A stretch of DNA of 64,000 bases, from positions 99,572 to 163,571 of the forward strand of contig NZ_WTYK01000008.1 of NCBI RefSeq assembly GCF_009828065.1, in the 5' to 3' direction. This stretch comes from Croceibacterium soli. Lineage in GTDB: Bacteria; Pseudomonadota; Alphaproteobacteria; Sphingomonadales; Sphingomonadaceae. The notes under the pieces are model-generated. The model was not told the origin of the DNA. It ran no database searches and worked only from the letters and a program-made list of their open reading frames with translations. Position 1 is the first letter of the stretch. The number at the start of each line of letters is the position of its first letter. The translations under genes were made by a program, and so were the position numbers. Shown here one piece after another: positions 27,638 through 36,943 of the stretch.

Positions 27638-29752
27638 CTAGAAGTCGGCCGAGACGGAGGCCTTCACGGTGCGCGGCTGTCCCTGCAGCAGGGCGGCCGA
27701 AAACACATCGAATGCCGAAGCCCAGTACCGCTCATTCGCCACGTTATCGACCGTCAGGCGCAGAGTGACGGGTGTGGAGCCCGCTGCAAAGACGTAGCGA
27801 GCACCCAGATCGAACCGCGTCCAATCGCTGATCTGCAGCGTGTTGGCGCTGTCTACCCACTGCTCGCCCGTGTGCACCGCGCGCCCGGTCAGCGTCACGC
27901 CCGGCGCGAACGGCAGGTCCCATTCGACGTCGGCGTTGGCGGCAAGGCGGGGCACGCCGGGCACTTCGTTGCCGCTGGGCAGCTCCGCGTCGCTCACCGC
28001 CAGTCCCGAGATCAGCCGCAGGCCGGGCACGAGCTCGCCGTTGAGCGTCAATTCGACACCCTGGTGCCGCTGATCGCCGAGATAGCCGAAGTCGCCGCTC
28101 GGCAGCAGCCCCTCGCCCGGGCGCTCGATGCGGTAGAGCGCGAGTCCAGCGAACATCCGCCCGAAGCCGAGCTTGCCGCCGATCTCGTATTGGACCGACT
28201 TGCGCGGGGCGAGAGTCTCGCCGGGGTTGCCGATCGCGGGGTCGATCGGGGCGGTCGGACCCTGCTGCAGCGCCTCGATGCGATTGGCGTAGAGCGACAG
28301 GCGCGGCATCGGCTTGACCACCAGTCCGACGACCGGCGTGAGTGCGTCCTCGTCGTAAGTCGCGTCGAGCGCACCGCCGTTATAGTAGTTGTAGCTCTTC
28401 ACCCGCATCGCCTGGAAGCGCGCGCCGAGCGTCAGCAGCACGCGCTCGTCCAACAGGCCCAGCGTGTCGGAGGCGAACAGGCTCTGCAGCCGGCTGCGCG
28501 CGATCGGGAAAGGATCGGCGAGATCGCCGCCGACGAGCGTTGAGCTCGGCAAGGGCACTTGCACCGGATCATAGAGGTTGGTGGCGAAACCCGCGAAATC
28601 GGGTCCGTAGCGGAAGTCGAAGGCGTTGCGGTTGACCTGCCAGCTCATGTTGCCGCCGAGGTTGATCTCGTGGGTCACCGCCGTGCCGAAGCGCGCCCTG
28701 AGGCCGGCCTCCATCGCCTCGTTGTTGTCGGTGCGCGGGACGACCAGGGCATTGCCGGTCGCGGCGCCGGTGACCGCATCGGTGACCGTAATGCCGCTGT
28801 AGGTCCCATCCTCGTGCCCGTCGCGGGCACCCGCCCGGGCATAGACCATCGTGCCGGGCGCAAGGTCGTACTCCAGGGCCAGCGTGCCGAAATAATCGCG
28901 CAGCTCGGTATAGGTGAAGTCCTGCGCGTAGTTGGCGTCTGCTTCGGGCACAGCGGGGACCGCGGCGCTGGCGATCGTCACCTTCGGCCTGAGGTTATCG
29001 ACCCGCACATCCTGCCAAGCCAGGTCGAGCGCGGCGCGGAGAGGGCCGCCGTCGTAGTCGAAAGCGGCTCCGAGCACCCGGGTGCGGCGATCCTCGTCCT
29101 CGATCGCCACTTCGCCGTCGCGCCAGGCGCCGTTGATCCTGACGCCCCATTCGCCGCCGGCGCCGAAGCGGCGGGCGACATCGAAGCTGGCGCCGTAGTG
29201 CGCGCTCTCGGTGAAGCCGAGCGTCGCCCGCGTCAGCGGGTCGCGGCCAGCACGCTTGAGCATCAGGTTGACGCTTCCGCCGAGCCCGGAGCCGCCGGGC
29301 GCCGCCCCGTTGAGGAAAGCGCTCGCGCCGTTCAGCACCTGCACGCTCTCGAACAGCTCGGGTGCGACCAGTTGCCGCGGAGTGATGCCGTAAAGGCCGT
29401 TGAGGCCGATATCTTCGCCGAAGAGGGTGAAGCCGCGAATGACGAACTGCTCGGAAGCGTTGCCGAAGCCATAGGTCGTGCGCACCGTCGGATCGTTCTC
29501 CAGCACTTCGCCGAGCGTCTGCGGCTGCTGGTTGAGGATCAGCGATTCGCCGTACGAGCGAACCGCGAACGGCAGGTCCTCGGCCGGCTTGTCGCCGAGC
29601 ACGCCGGCCGAGCCGCCGTTCTCGATCACCGAGGCGTTTTCTGCCTGCGCAGTGACGACGATCTCGTTCGCATCGGTGTCCTGCGCATACGCCTGAGCGG
29701 CGAGAACGGCGGCGATGGCAAAGACAGGCAGGCGCAGGCTAATCGGCATCAT
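27638..29752 (-). CDS. TonB-dependent siderophore receptor
   Basis: 704 residues: signal peptide to AQAYAQ (residue 24), plug domain (about 50-160) with LGEVLENDPTVRTTYGFGNASEQFVIRGF and the loop LNGASAFLNGAAPGGSGLGGSVNL, and a 22-strand barrel ending in SVSADF with a terminal Phe. FhuA/ferrichrome-type receptors have this plug. It is the last gene of a three-gene unit with a PepSY membrane protein and a small membrane protein, preceded by a Fur-box-like site, which supports iron-siderophore uptake across the outer membrane. Confidence 0.93.
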   Translation of the reverse strand: MMPISLRLPVFAIAAVLAAQAYAQDTDANEIVVTAQAENASVIENGGSAGVLGDKPAEDLPFAVRSYGESLILNQQPQTLGEVLENDPTVRTTYGFGNASEQFVIRGFTLFGEDIGLNGLYGITPRQLVAPELFESVQVLNGASAFLNGAAPGGSGLGGSVNLMLKRAGRDPLTRATLGFTESAHYGASFDVARRFGAGGEWGVRINGAWRDGEVAIEDEDRRTRVLGAAFDYDGGPLRAALDLAWQDVRVDNLRPKVTIASAAVPAVPEADANYAQDFTYTELRDYFGTLALEYDLAPGTMVYARAGARDGHEDGTYSGITVTDAVTGAATGNALVVPRTDNNEAMEAGLRARFGTAVTHEINLGGNMSWQVNRNAFDFRYGPDFAGFATNLYDPVQVPLPSSTLVGGDLADPFPIARSRLQSLFASDTLGLLDERVLLTLGARFQAMRVKSYNYYNGGALDATYDEDALTPVVGLVVKPMPRLSLYANRIEALQQGPTAPIDPAIGNPGETLAPRKSVQYEIGGKLGFGRMFAGLALYRIERPGEGLLPSGDFGYLGDQRHQGVELTLNGELVPGLRLISGLAVSDAELPSGNEVPGVPRLAANADVEWDLPFAPGVTLTGRAVHTGEQWVDSANTLQISDWTRFDLGARYVFAAGSTPVTLRLTVDNVANERYWASAFDVFSAALLQGQPRTVKASVSADF

Positions 29753-29774
29753 CGGTTGAGGTCTTTCGTGGTTG

Positions 29775-29963
29775 TCAGCGCGGGCGCATAAGCGCGAAAA
29801 TCATGACTGCGGGCACGCTGCCGAGCAGGAGCCAGGCCGCGGCGTCGCGCCAGCCCTCGCCCGTGAGGCCGAGAACGAGGCCGGCGATGGTGGCGGCGAA
29901 CAGCGCCAGCGGCCAGGCGAAGACGCGCGCGACGGAGCGCTTGCGGCGCTGCAAGGTCTTCAC
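29775..29963 (-). CDS. Small two-helix membrane protein of the siderophore operon
   Basis: 62 residues from a GTG whose bases overlap the stop of the PepSY gene (GTGA, 29960-29963). A basic N-terminus (KTLQRRKRS) is followed by two membrane segments (about 14-33 and 40-58). No domain recognised. Its position between PepSY and the receptor and the translational coupling make it a probable accessory of siderophore-iron uptake. Confidence 0.65.
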   Translation of the reverse strand: MKTLQRRKRSVARVFAWPLALFAATIAGLVLGLTGEGWRDAAAWLLLGSVPAVMIFALMRPR

Positions 29964-31117
29964 GCTGCCAGCCCCTCTTGCGCGCCGCTGCGGATCTCCT
30001 CGACCCGCCGCGCGATTTCGCCCGGGCGGCGGCGCAGCCACAGCACGATCCCGGTCCACAGCACCCAGATCGTTGCGAGAGTCAGCAGCGCCCACAGCAC
30101 CTTTAGCGGCAGCCCGCCGTAGTCGCCGAAGTGGAGCGGCTTCGACATCATCAGCGCCTGGTTGAGCGCCGGCATCTCGCGAGCGTCGGTGAGTTCCCCG
30201 CTCGCCGCGTCGACCAGCGCGGGTGTCAGCAGGTGCTGGGTCAGCGGGCGGTCGCCCTGGAAGAAGATCGCGTAGTGGTGGCCCGAGCTCCAGGCGCCGC
30301 CCGGAAAGCCGATGAACTGCGGGCTGCGGCCGGGCAGCGCTTCGCGCGCTTGCGCCATCGCAGTGTCGAGCGAGCCGTAGCGTTCGGGCGGGAGCGGTGC
30401 CTTGCCCCGGTAAGCGGCGGTCATCGCGGCCACTTCGCCTTCACGCCAGCCGTCGATCAGCGGATCGGCAAAGGCGTTGATCGCACCCGTGGCGCCGACC
30501 ACCAGCACCCAGGCGAGCGTGGCCATCCCGACGAGGTTGTGCCGGTCGAGCGAGCGCACCCGCACGCCGCGATCGGTCCGCACCGTTCCGAACGCGAGCC
30601 GGCGCATGAAGGGCGCATAGATCACCGCGCCCGAGACCAGCGAAACGATCAGCAGCAGGCCCATGGTCCCGAGCAGCCACATTCCGGGCTGCCCGAGGAA
30701 CATGTCGGTGTGCAGCTGGAGCAGGAAGTCCATCACGCCGCCGCCGGGCGCGGGCCCCAGTGACGCGCCGGTCGCACGGTCGAAGAACAGCAGCGTCATC
30801 TCGCTCGCTTCTGCGCCGGGTGCCGGGCCGGTGGTGACGGTCAGCAGCGGGCTTTCCTGGCTGAAGGCCATGAACAGCGGCACTTCGCCGGGACGCTCGG
30901 CCAGAGCCTGTGTAAGCATGGCGTCGAGCGGCACGCCCTGCTCCGCCGAGGGCGGCCCCGGCAGCGCGGTCTCGTAATCGACGCCCTCGAGAGCTTCGAG
31001 CTCGTCGTGGAAGATCAACGGCAGCCCGGTGACGCACAACATCAGCAGGAAAGCCATCGGCACGAGGCTCGACCACTTGTGGATCAGATACCAGATTCGG
31101 ATCGACCTGCGCGACAT
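29960..31117 (-). CDS. PepSY-associated membrane protein (iron-siderophore uptake/reduction)
   Basis: 385 residues from the ATG at 31117. Four membrane helices bracket periplasmic PepSY-type regions; the start SIRIWYLIHKWSSLVPMAFLLMLCVTGLPL and the later RSLDRHNLVGMATLAWVLVVGATG carry the conserved His residues of the family (HKW, H-N-L-V). Related inner-membrane proteins reduce or release iron from siderophores in the periplasm. First gene of the operon with the small protein and the TonB receptor. A Fur-box-like sequence lies 37 nt upstream of the start. Confidence 0.88.
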   Translation of the reverse strand: MSRRSIRIWYLIHKWSSLVPMAFLLMLCVTGLPLIFHDELEALEGVDYETALPGPPSAEQGVPLDAMLTQALAERPGEVPLFMAFSQESPLLTVTTGPAPGAEASEMTLLFFDRATGASLGPAPGGGVMDFLLQLHTDMFLGQPGMWLLGTMGLLLIVSLVSGAVIYAPFMRRLAFGTVRTDRGVRVRSLDRHNLVGMATLAWVLVVGATGAINAFADPLIDGWREGEVAAMTAAYRGKAPLPPERYGSLDTAMAQAREALPGRSPQFIGFPGGAWSSGHHYAIFFQGDRPLTQHLLTPALVDAASGELTDAREMPALNQALMMSKPLHFGDYGGLPLKVLWALLTLATIWVLWTGIVLWLRRRPGEIARRVEEIRSGAQEGLAA

Positions 31118-31153
31118 CGCGCCGCCGCTATAGGCAGCGAGGCGGTCGGTCAA

Positions 31154-31168
31154 TGATACTCATTCGCA
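31154..31168. promoter_or_regulatory. Fur-box-like site upstream of the siderophore operon
   Basis: TGATACTCATTCGCA matches the 7-1-7 Fur consensus TGATAATCATTATCA at 12 of 15 positions. It sits in the 71-nt gap between the SulP gene and the PepSY gene, at a distance that would overlap the promoter of the iron uptake operon. Fur binding is inferred. Confidence 0.6.
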
Positions 31169-31188
31169 ATAGCCATGAGGCCGGAAGG

Positions 31189-32685
31189 TCAATGCGGTAC
31201 CGCGCCCATCTCGACCCCGGTCTTGTCGTGCAGCGCGAACTTGTCGACAATGTCGGCGCTGGCGCGGTTGTAGCCGGTCACTTCCACGTGGCGGCCTTCC
31301 CGGCGCAAACGCGCGACGATCTTGTCGAGCGCACCCACGCCCGAGATATCCCAGAAGTGCGCCGCCGAAACATCGATGAGGATGTTGGGGACCCGGTCCT
31401 CCACCTGGAAGGCCCGCGTGAAGCGGTCCACCGACGCGAAGAATATCTGTCCGGTGACCCGGTAGGTCGCCTGGGTCCCATCCGGCGAGACGATCCGCTC
31501 CACCTCGAACATCCGCCGTACCTTCCCGGCAAAGAAGATGCCCGAAAGTAGGACGCCCGCCAGCACGCCCAGCGAAAGATCGCTGGTTGCGACGACTACG
31601 ACCACCGTCGTGACCATCACCACGGACGAAGTCCAAGGGTGGCGGCGCAAGTTGGGTATCGAATTCCAGCTGAAAGTGCCGATCGACACCATGATCATCA
31701 CTGCGACTAGTGCCGGCATCGGGATGCGGCCGACGAACGGCCCGAGCACCGCCAGAAGGAACAGCAGGAAGGCGCCGGCCACGAATGTGGAAAGCCGGCC
31801 GCGCCCGCCCGAGGTGACGTTGATCACCGACTGTCCGATCATCGCGCAGCCGCCCATGCCGCCGAAGAGGGCGGAGACTATGTTGGCCGAGCCCTGTCCG
31901 GCGCATTCGCGCTGCTTGTCGCTGTCGGTGTCGGTCATGTCGTCGACGATCTGGGCCGTCAGCAGGGACTCCAGCAGGCCCACGGCCGCCATCGTCAGCG
32001 AATAGGGCAGGACGATGCGGAACGTTTCCCAGGTGAGCGGTACGTCCGGCAGCGCGAAGGTCGGCAAACCTTCCGGCAGGCGGCCCATGTCGCCGACAGT
32101 GTTGACCGGCACGCCCATGCCGATGCTGATCGCACTCAGGAGGAGGATCGCGACGAGCGGCGACGGGATCGCCTTAGTGAGGCGCGGGAAAAGATAAATA
32201 ATCGCCAGCCCCGCGGCGACCATCGCGTAAGTGTGCCACGACACGCCGGTCAGCTGGGGCAACTGCGCCATGAAGATCAGGATGGCCAGCGCATTGACGA
32301 AGCCGGTGATGACCGAACGGGAGACGAACTGCATAAGCAGATCCAGCCGAAGGATACCGGCGATGATCTGGATCGCGCCCATCAGGATCGTGGCCACGAA
32401 GAGATACTCGACGCCGTAATCGCGCACGAGCGGAACCACGAGCACGGCCACGGCTGCGGTCGCCGCCGAGATCATGCCCGGCCGGCCGCCGGTGAACGCG
32501 ATGACGATGGCAATGGCAACCGAGGCGTAAAGGCCCACGCGCGGATCGACGCCTGCGATGATCGAGAAGCCGATCGCTTCGGGGATGAGCGCCAGCGCAA
32601 CGACTATGCCGGCGAGAATGTCACGGCGTGCGCCTGCGGCGCCGCTGAACCATTCCTTGCGGTAGCGGGAGAGTGTGTCCGTCAT
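31189..32685 (-). CDS. SulP-family anion transporter with STAS domain
   Basis: 498 residues from the ATG at 32685. SulP carriers move sulfate, bicarbonate or other anions. The core has the signature [23 protein letters not shown], the Gln/Ser-rich [27 protein letters not shown], about 12 helices, and a C-terminal STAS domain (about 385-490: [31 protein letters not shown]). The short STAS and bacterial architecture resemble BicA/Rv1739c-like members. It is upstream of, but separated by a Fur-like site from, the siderophore genes. Confidence 0.92.
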   Translation of the reverse strand: MTDTLSRYRKEWFSGAAGARRDILAGIVVALALIPEAIGFSIIAGVDPRVGLYASVAIAIVIAFTGGRPGMISAATAAVAVLVVPLVRDYGVEYLFVATILMGAIQIIAGILRLDLLMQFVSRSVITGFVNALAILIFMAQLPQLTGVSWHTYAMVAAGLAIIYLFPRLTKAIPSPLVAILLLSAISIGMGVPVNTVGDMGRLPEGLPTFALPDVPLTWETFRIVLPYSLTMAAVGLLESLLTAQIVDDMTDTDSDKQRECAGQGSANIVSALFGGMGGCAMIGQSVINVTSGGRGRLSTFVAGAFLLFLLAVLGPFVGRIPMPALVAVMIMVSIGTFSWNSIPNLRRHPWTSSVVMVTTVVVVVATSDLSLGVLAGVLLSGIFFAGKVRRMFEVERIVSPDGTQATYRVTGQIFFASVDRFTRAFQVEDRVPNILIDVSAAHFWDISGVGALDKIVARLRREGRHVEVTGYNRASADIVDKFALHDKTGVEMGAVPH

Positions 32686-32939
32686 CGAAGAGTCCAACAA
32701 GCACAAGGGCACCGAAGTGGGTGCAGAAAGGCACATGTGTGATGTTGTCCGGCGGGTCGGCGGCCGGAATAGCCACCCGGGGTCTCACCGGGTCCATACG
32801 AATGCCGCGCCATAGGCAGAGCCCAAGCCGGAAGGCAAGAGGCCGATGGCCGCAACAGGACTCCGGCAGCGGCCCGATGCGCCCCTTGCGCGGGAGCTTC
32901 CGCCCACGCACAGTGCCGCAAAATATACGAGGTGAAACA

Positions 32940-34517
32940 ATGAGGATGAGGTTGCCCGGTGCTACCGCTGCCGGCTTACTGCTGACCGCCGCCGCACCAC
33001 TCACGACCGGTGCGGTGCTCGAACAGGAAGCTGCAGCGGCCCGCTGTGCCGCCTTCGCCTCGGCGACATTCGGCGAGCAGGTCCGGCTGACCGCAACCCG
33101 GCACGTACCTGCCGCCGCGAGCCGGCAAGGCCCGAATGCCGCCGCCGTGACCCTGCCATCTCACTGCCTCGTCAGCGGCGTGATCGGTGAGCGCGAGGGA
33201 GCCGGTGGGAAGAAGTACGGGATCGGCTTCGAGCTGGCCCTGCCCGACCGCTGGAGCGGCCGCTTCCTGCTGCAGGGCGGCGGAGGCCTGAACGGCAGCG
33301 TGCGGCCGCCGACTGGCCCTGTCGCGGCGGGTGACCGCCCGGCGCTGGCCCGCGGGTTCGCTGTCGTCAGCCACGACAGCGGCCACACCGGCGCCGTGTT
33401 CGACGACAGCTTCCTGGTGGACCAGCGCGCTGCTCTCGACTTTGCAGAGGCCTCGGTCCGGACGGTCACTCTTCTCGCGAAAGAGATGACCCGGGCCTAT
33501 TTCGACGCGCCGATCGCCCGCAGCTATATGACGGGCTGCTCGACAGGTGGCCGCGAAGGGATGCTCGCCGCCCAGCGCTACCCCGAGTTGTTCGACGGGA
33601 TCATCGTCGGTGCCCCGGCCATGCGGACCGGCAACTCCAACCTCGCGATCGAATACGCCAGTGTGCAGTTCAACCAGGCCGCGCCCCGCGATGCCGAAGG
33701 GCTGCCGCTCGTCGAGCGGATATTCTCCCCCGCCGACCGCAAGACACTCCTCGGCGGGATGCTCGAGCAGTGCGACGCGCTCGACGGCCTGGCGGACGGC
33801 ATGATCGCCAACGTTGCCGGCTGCCGTTTCGAGCCGCGGCGGCTGCAGTGCACGGCGGGCAAGGCCGAGAACTGCCTCAGCCCCGCGCAAGTCGGCGCCT
33901 TGGAGCGGGCGTTCGCAGGGCCGAAGGACAGCGCCGGCTACCCGCTCTACGCGCCGGTCCCTTACGACACCGGGATCGTGGAAACGGAAGGTCCCATCCC
34001 CGGCTACCTGCCGACCGGCAGGCCCGGTGTGTTCGGCCCCGCCAGCCGCGCACTGGAGATCGATCTCGACAGCCGAGCGAACGCCTTGCGCAACACGGCC
34101 TGGCAGCGGCTCACCGACACGAACTACTGGACCAACCTGAACACGTTCCTCGGCCGCGGGGGCAAGATCCTGTTCTTCCACGGGGTCAGCGACCCGTGGT
34201 TTTCAGCCTTCGACACATGGGATTACTGGCAACGCGCTGCGGAAACCAACGGCGCGGCCTGGGACAATGCCAGCCGCTTCTACATGAACCCGGGAATGCC
34301 GCATTGCAGCGGCGGCAACGCGCACGACCAGTTCGACCTGCTGACCCCTCTGGTCGACTGGGTGGAGAAGGCGGAGGCGCCGGGCCCGCCGGTGTCCCGG
34401 CGCGCTTCCGATCCGCAGGACCAGCGGCCGCTTTGCGCTTACCCGAGCTACCCGCACTACATCGGCGGAAAGAGGACCGAGGCGACGAGCTTCGAATGCA
34501 GGAGATCCGTACAATGA
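32940..34517 (+). CDS. Secreted tannase/feruloyl-esterase-family hydrolase
   Basis: 525 residues. Start ATG at 32940 preceded by GAGGTGAAACA. Signal peptide about residues 1-24. The alpha/beta-hydrolase nucleophile elbow GCSTGGREG has Ser201, with Cys200 next to it; a later Asp in FHGVSDPW and a His-Cys pair in GMPHCSGG give the CS-D-HC arrangement typical of the tannase family, where the two cysteines bridge Ser and His. These enzymes cleave gallate or hydroxycinnamate esters of plant polyphenols. Its stop overlaps the next gene (ATGA). It heads the right-pointing part of a catabolic locus. Confidence 0.9.
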   Translation: MRMRLPGATAAGLLLTAAAPLTTGAVLEQEAAAARCAAFASATFGEQVRLTATRHVPAAASRQGPNAAAVTLPSHCLVSGVIGEREGAGGKKYGIGFELALPDRWSGRFLLQGGGGLNGSVRPPTGPVAAGDRPALARGFAVVSHDSGHTGAVFDDSFLVDQRAALDFAEASVRTVTLLAKEMTRAYFDAPIARSYMTGCSTGGREGMLAAQRYPELFDGIIVGAPAMRTGNSNLAIEYASVQFNQAAPRDAEGLPLVERIFSPADRKTLLGGMLEQCDALDGLADGMIANVAGCRFEPRRLQCTAGKAENCLSPAQVGALERAFAGPKDSAGYPLYAPVPYDTGIVETEGPIPGYLPTGRPGVFGPASRALEIDLDSRANALRNTAWQRLTDTNYWTNLNTFLGRGGKILFFHGVSDPWFSAFDTWDYWQRAAETNGAAWDNASRFYMNPGMPHCSGGNAHDQFDLLTPLVDWVEKAEAPGPPVSRRASDPQDQRPLCAYPSYPHYIGGKRTEATSFECRRSVQ

Positions 34518-35026
34518 CCGTTCCGCCCCACCTCACCCGAATGGGCCCGACCGCGCTGGCGGCCCTCCTGCTTGCGGCGCCGGCCGCGGCCCAGCAGGCT
34601 CCGTCGCTGGAGTTCGCGTTCTCCGAGACGGTCGAACTGGGCGAAGGCATCGCCGTGGGCCCCACCACCCGGGGCGAGCGGACGATCATCCCGATCACCG
34701 GTGGCACGTTCGAGGGCCCCGGCCTGCGCGGGACGATCATGCCGGGGGGCTGGGACTGGCAACTGGCCCGCCCGGACGGATGCCGCGAGCTGGAGGCCGA
34801 TTACTTCCTGAAGACCGACGACGGCGCGATCATCAACGTGGTCAACAAGGCCGTGCTCTGTCCCGGTGAAGGCGGGCAGTTTGCCCCCGTCCGTACGCAA
34901 GCCGTATTCGAGCCGCCGCTCGGGAAGTACCAGTGGCTCGGGCAGTCGGCGTTCGTAGGCGTGCTCGAACCCGACGCGCAAAGTGCGCCGAGTTCGATCA
35001 GGATCAGCTTCTACCGCGTTCGCTGA
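34514..35026 (+). CDS. Exported DUF3237 protein
   Basis: 170 residues with a signal peptide (LLLAAPAAAQQ, cleavage near residue 27). The rest fits DUF3237: RTIIPITGGTFEGPGLRGTIMPGGWDWQ and DYFLKTDDGAIINVVNKAV, a beta-barrel fold of unknown activity. DUF3237 genes frequently sit beside tannase-like and aromatic catabolism genes, and this one is co-translated with the tannase-family gene. A periplasmic role in processing the same substrate is likely but unproven. Confidence 0.85.
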   Translation: MTVPPHLTRMGPTALAALLLAAPAAAQQAPSLEFAFSETVELGEGIAVGPTTRGERTIIPITGGTFEGPGLRGTIMPGGWDWQLARPDGCRELEADYFLKTDDGAIINVVNKAVLCPGEGGQFAPVRTQAVFEPPLGKYQWLGQSAFVGVLEPDAQSAPSSIRISFYRVR

Positions 35027-35085
35027 CCCGGTCCGCCCATCTGCCCGTGCGGAAAAAGCGTCGGGCAGGTGCGAACGTCGGGAAG

Positions 35086-35598
35086 TCAGCCCGGCGGCCC
35101 CTCTTCCGCCAGACGCCCGAAGATCCGCCCGACCAGCGCAGTGGTCTCGGCCAGTTCGGCATCGGAAAAGTCGGACAGCAAATCGCTGCGCGCGGGATCG
35201 ACGCAGCTTTGCAGCGCTTCGATGGCGAGCCACCCGCCGGCAGTCAGTTCGATCAGGCGGGATCGTCCGTCGACGGGATTGTCGGTGCGATCGATCAGGC
35301 CCTCCTCTTCGAGCGAGTCGAGAACGCGCGCCAATGCGGGCCATTTCACGTCCATGCGCTGCGCCAGGGCGGTCGCGGTCGTCGGGCCTCCGGCAAAGGC
35401 GATCGAGAAAAGCGTCTCCAGCCGCACCCGCGTGTGGCCGGTCTCGCCGGCGACCATCCTTTCCACGGCCTTGGCCCACAGGCGCCCTGTCCGCAGGATC
35501 GTCAGGATCGTGCGGAACTCCAGGTCCAGGCGCGAACCGGGCGGGTACAACTTCTCGTAGCCCGGTGCGTCGGTCAGAACGGCTGTTGGGCGAGGCAT
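35086..35598 (-). CDS. MarR-family regulator A of the tannase/PQQ locus
   Basis: 170 residues, winged helix: LETLFSIAFAGGPTTATALAQRMDVKWPALARVLDSLEEEGLIDRTDNPVDGRSRLIELT. It is clearly paralogous to the MarR protein at 43224-43727: both carry YP[PA]GSRLD.EFRT near the N-terminus, the spacing TG.TR.R...LF.I.FA and W....R....E..GLI.R. Divergent from the amidohydrolase gene with a 98-nt gap containing a shared promoter element. Probable aromatic-ligand-responsive repressor. Confidence 0.88.
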   Translation of the reverse strand: MPRPTAVLTDAPGYEKLYPPGSRLDLEFRTILTILRTGRLWAKAVERMVAGETGHTRVRLETLFSIAFAGGPTTATALAQRMDVKWPALARVLDSLEEEGLIDRTDNPVDGRSRLIELTAGGWLAIEALQSCVDPARSDLLSDFSDAELAETTALVGRIFGRLAEEGPPG

Positions 35599-35619
35599 CG
35601 CGAGTGATCCAATTGCCAG

Positions 35620-35636
35620 AAGGTACGTAAGATTGT
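35620..35636. promoter_or_regulatory. Candidate MarR operator, site 1
   Basis: Plus strand AAGGTACGTAAGATTGT; its reverse complement ACAATCTTACGTACCTT matches ACAAACTACCTACCTT at 43076-43091 at 14 of 16 positions if one base is gapped. It lies in the divergent gap between MarR A and the amidohydrolase. The presence of the same element at both divergent MarR promoters of the locus supports a shared operator. Confidence 0.55.
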
Positions 35637-35696
35637 AGGCATAACAGATCTTGAGTCGGAAGCACCCTCAAACCGGCTCAAGGACTGGAGTGCCCC

Positions 35697-36896
35697 ATGA
35701 TCGATACCGCCCTGGTCTCTTGCGACGACCACCTCGACCTCAACATGCTGCCGGAAGACGTCTGGAGCAGCCGCATGGCGGCCCGCTGGGGGGACCGGAC
35801 ACCGCGCGTTGAGCAGAAGGAAGACGGGCCTGCCGTGTGGATGGCGGACGGCGAGAGCTGGGGCTCGTGGGCGGGCAAACGCTCGAGCTTCGCCGGGCCC
35901 AAGCCGATTCATACGGCTTACGATCGCGGTGGCGTGGAAGACCTGACGGAACTGCGCGCCGGACGTCCGCAGCTGCGGCTGGCGGATATGGACCGCGACG
36001 GGGTGTGGGCGCACGTCGTGTTCGGGCCTGTGACCTCCATCAAGACGCGTGACGAAGCCTTCATGCGCGCCTGCTACGCAGCGTACAACGACTGGCTCTA
36101 CGAGGATTTCTGCTCTGCTGCGCCCGACCGGCTGGTCGGGGTGGCGATGCTGCCGCCCTACCCCGAAGCTGCCTACGACGAGCTGAAGCGGCTCGCCTTG
36201 AAGGGCGGCGTACGCCAGGCCAACTTGCAGATTGCGGTCGCGGAACCGCGGCTCGAAGACAAGCGCTGGGAACCGCTGTTCGATCTGCTCGAACAGTCGG
36301 GCATCATCCTGTCGTTCCACGTCACCGTGTTCCCGGGCGTGACCAAGGCATTCGACAAGTACAAGGGCTCGCCGGGCGCGACCTTCCTGCATGCCAAGAT
36401 GTTCATCGACCAGTTCCTCGATCCGTTCGTGGACCTGTTCGCCTGGGGCATCCTGGAACGGCACCCGAAGCTGAAGATCGTGATCGCCGAATGCGGCGTC
36501 GGCTGGGTTCCCTGGGTGATCGAGGAACTGGATTACCGCCATTGGCGGCTTTGGGAATGTGCCGACTTCTGGGCGGACAAGGGCGGCATCCCGCTCAAGA
36601 AGAAGCCGTCGGAGCTGTTCCGGGAGCAGGTCTACGGCACCTTCCAGCAGAGCCCGACGGCCATGCGCCTGCTCGAGTTCTGGGGGCCCGAAAACCTCTT
36701 GTGGGCCAGCGACTATCCGCACCCGGATTCGGTCTGGCCGAACAGCCGGCAGGCCATCGGCGAGACGATGGGCCACCTTCCCTCCGCCACGGTGCAACAG
36801 CTCGTGGGCGGAAACGCGGCCAAGCTCTACGGGCTCGATCTGTCGAAAGCGACCGTCAGGGCCACGCTGCCTATCGGCGAAAAGGCCGCAGCCTAA
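35697..36896 (+). CDS. ACMSD-like amidohydrolase/decarboxylase (amidohydrolase_2)
   Basis: 399 residues, metal-dependent TIM barrel of the ACMSD/gamma-resorcylate decarboxylase superfamily. Visible metal-site regions: SCDDHLDL near residue 8-15 (H-x-D in place of the usual H-x-H), SFHVTVFPGV around 205, and WASDYPHPDS near 340 with the catalytic Asp. Family members decarboxylate or hydrolyse aromatic and ring-cleavage acids in the cytoplasm. In a locus with a tannase-family esterase, a benzoate- or resorcylate-type substrate is plausible. Divergent from MarR A. Confidence 0.85.
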   Translation: MIDTALVSCDDHLDLNMLPEDVWSSRMAARWGDRTPRVEQKEDGPAVWMADGESWGSWAGKRSSFAGPKPIHTAYDRGGVEDLTELRAGRPQLRLADMDRDGVWAHVVFGPVTSIKTRDEAFMRACYAAYNDWLYEDFCSAAPDRLVGVAMLPPYPEAAYDELKRLALKGGVRQANLQIAVAEPRLEDKRWEPLFDLLEQSGIILSFHVTVFPGVTKAFDKYKGSPGATFLHAKMFIDQFLDPFVDLFAWGILERHPKLKIVIAECGVGWVPWVIEELDYRHWRLWECADFWADKGGIPLKKKPSELFREQVYGTFQQSPTAMRLLEFWGPENLLWASDYPHPDSVWPNSRQAIGETMGHLPSATVQQLVGGNAAKLYGLDLSKATVRATLPIGEKAAA

Positions 36897-36943
36897 CCCG
36901 GCGGGGATGAGGCCGGGTTCTCGAAAGAGCCTGGCGGCGCCGG

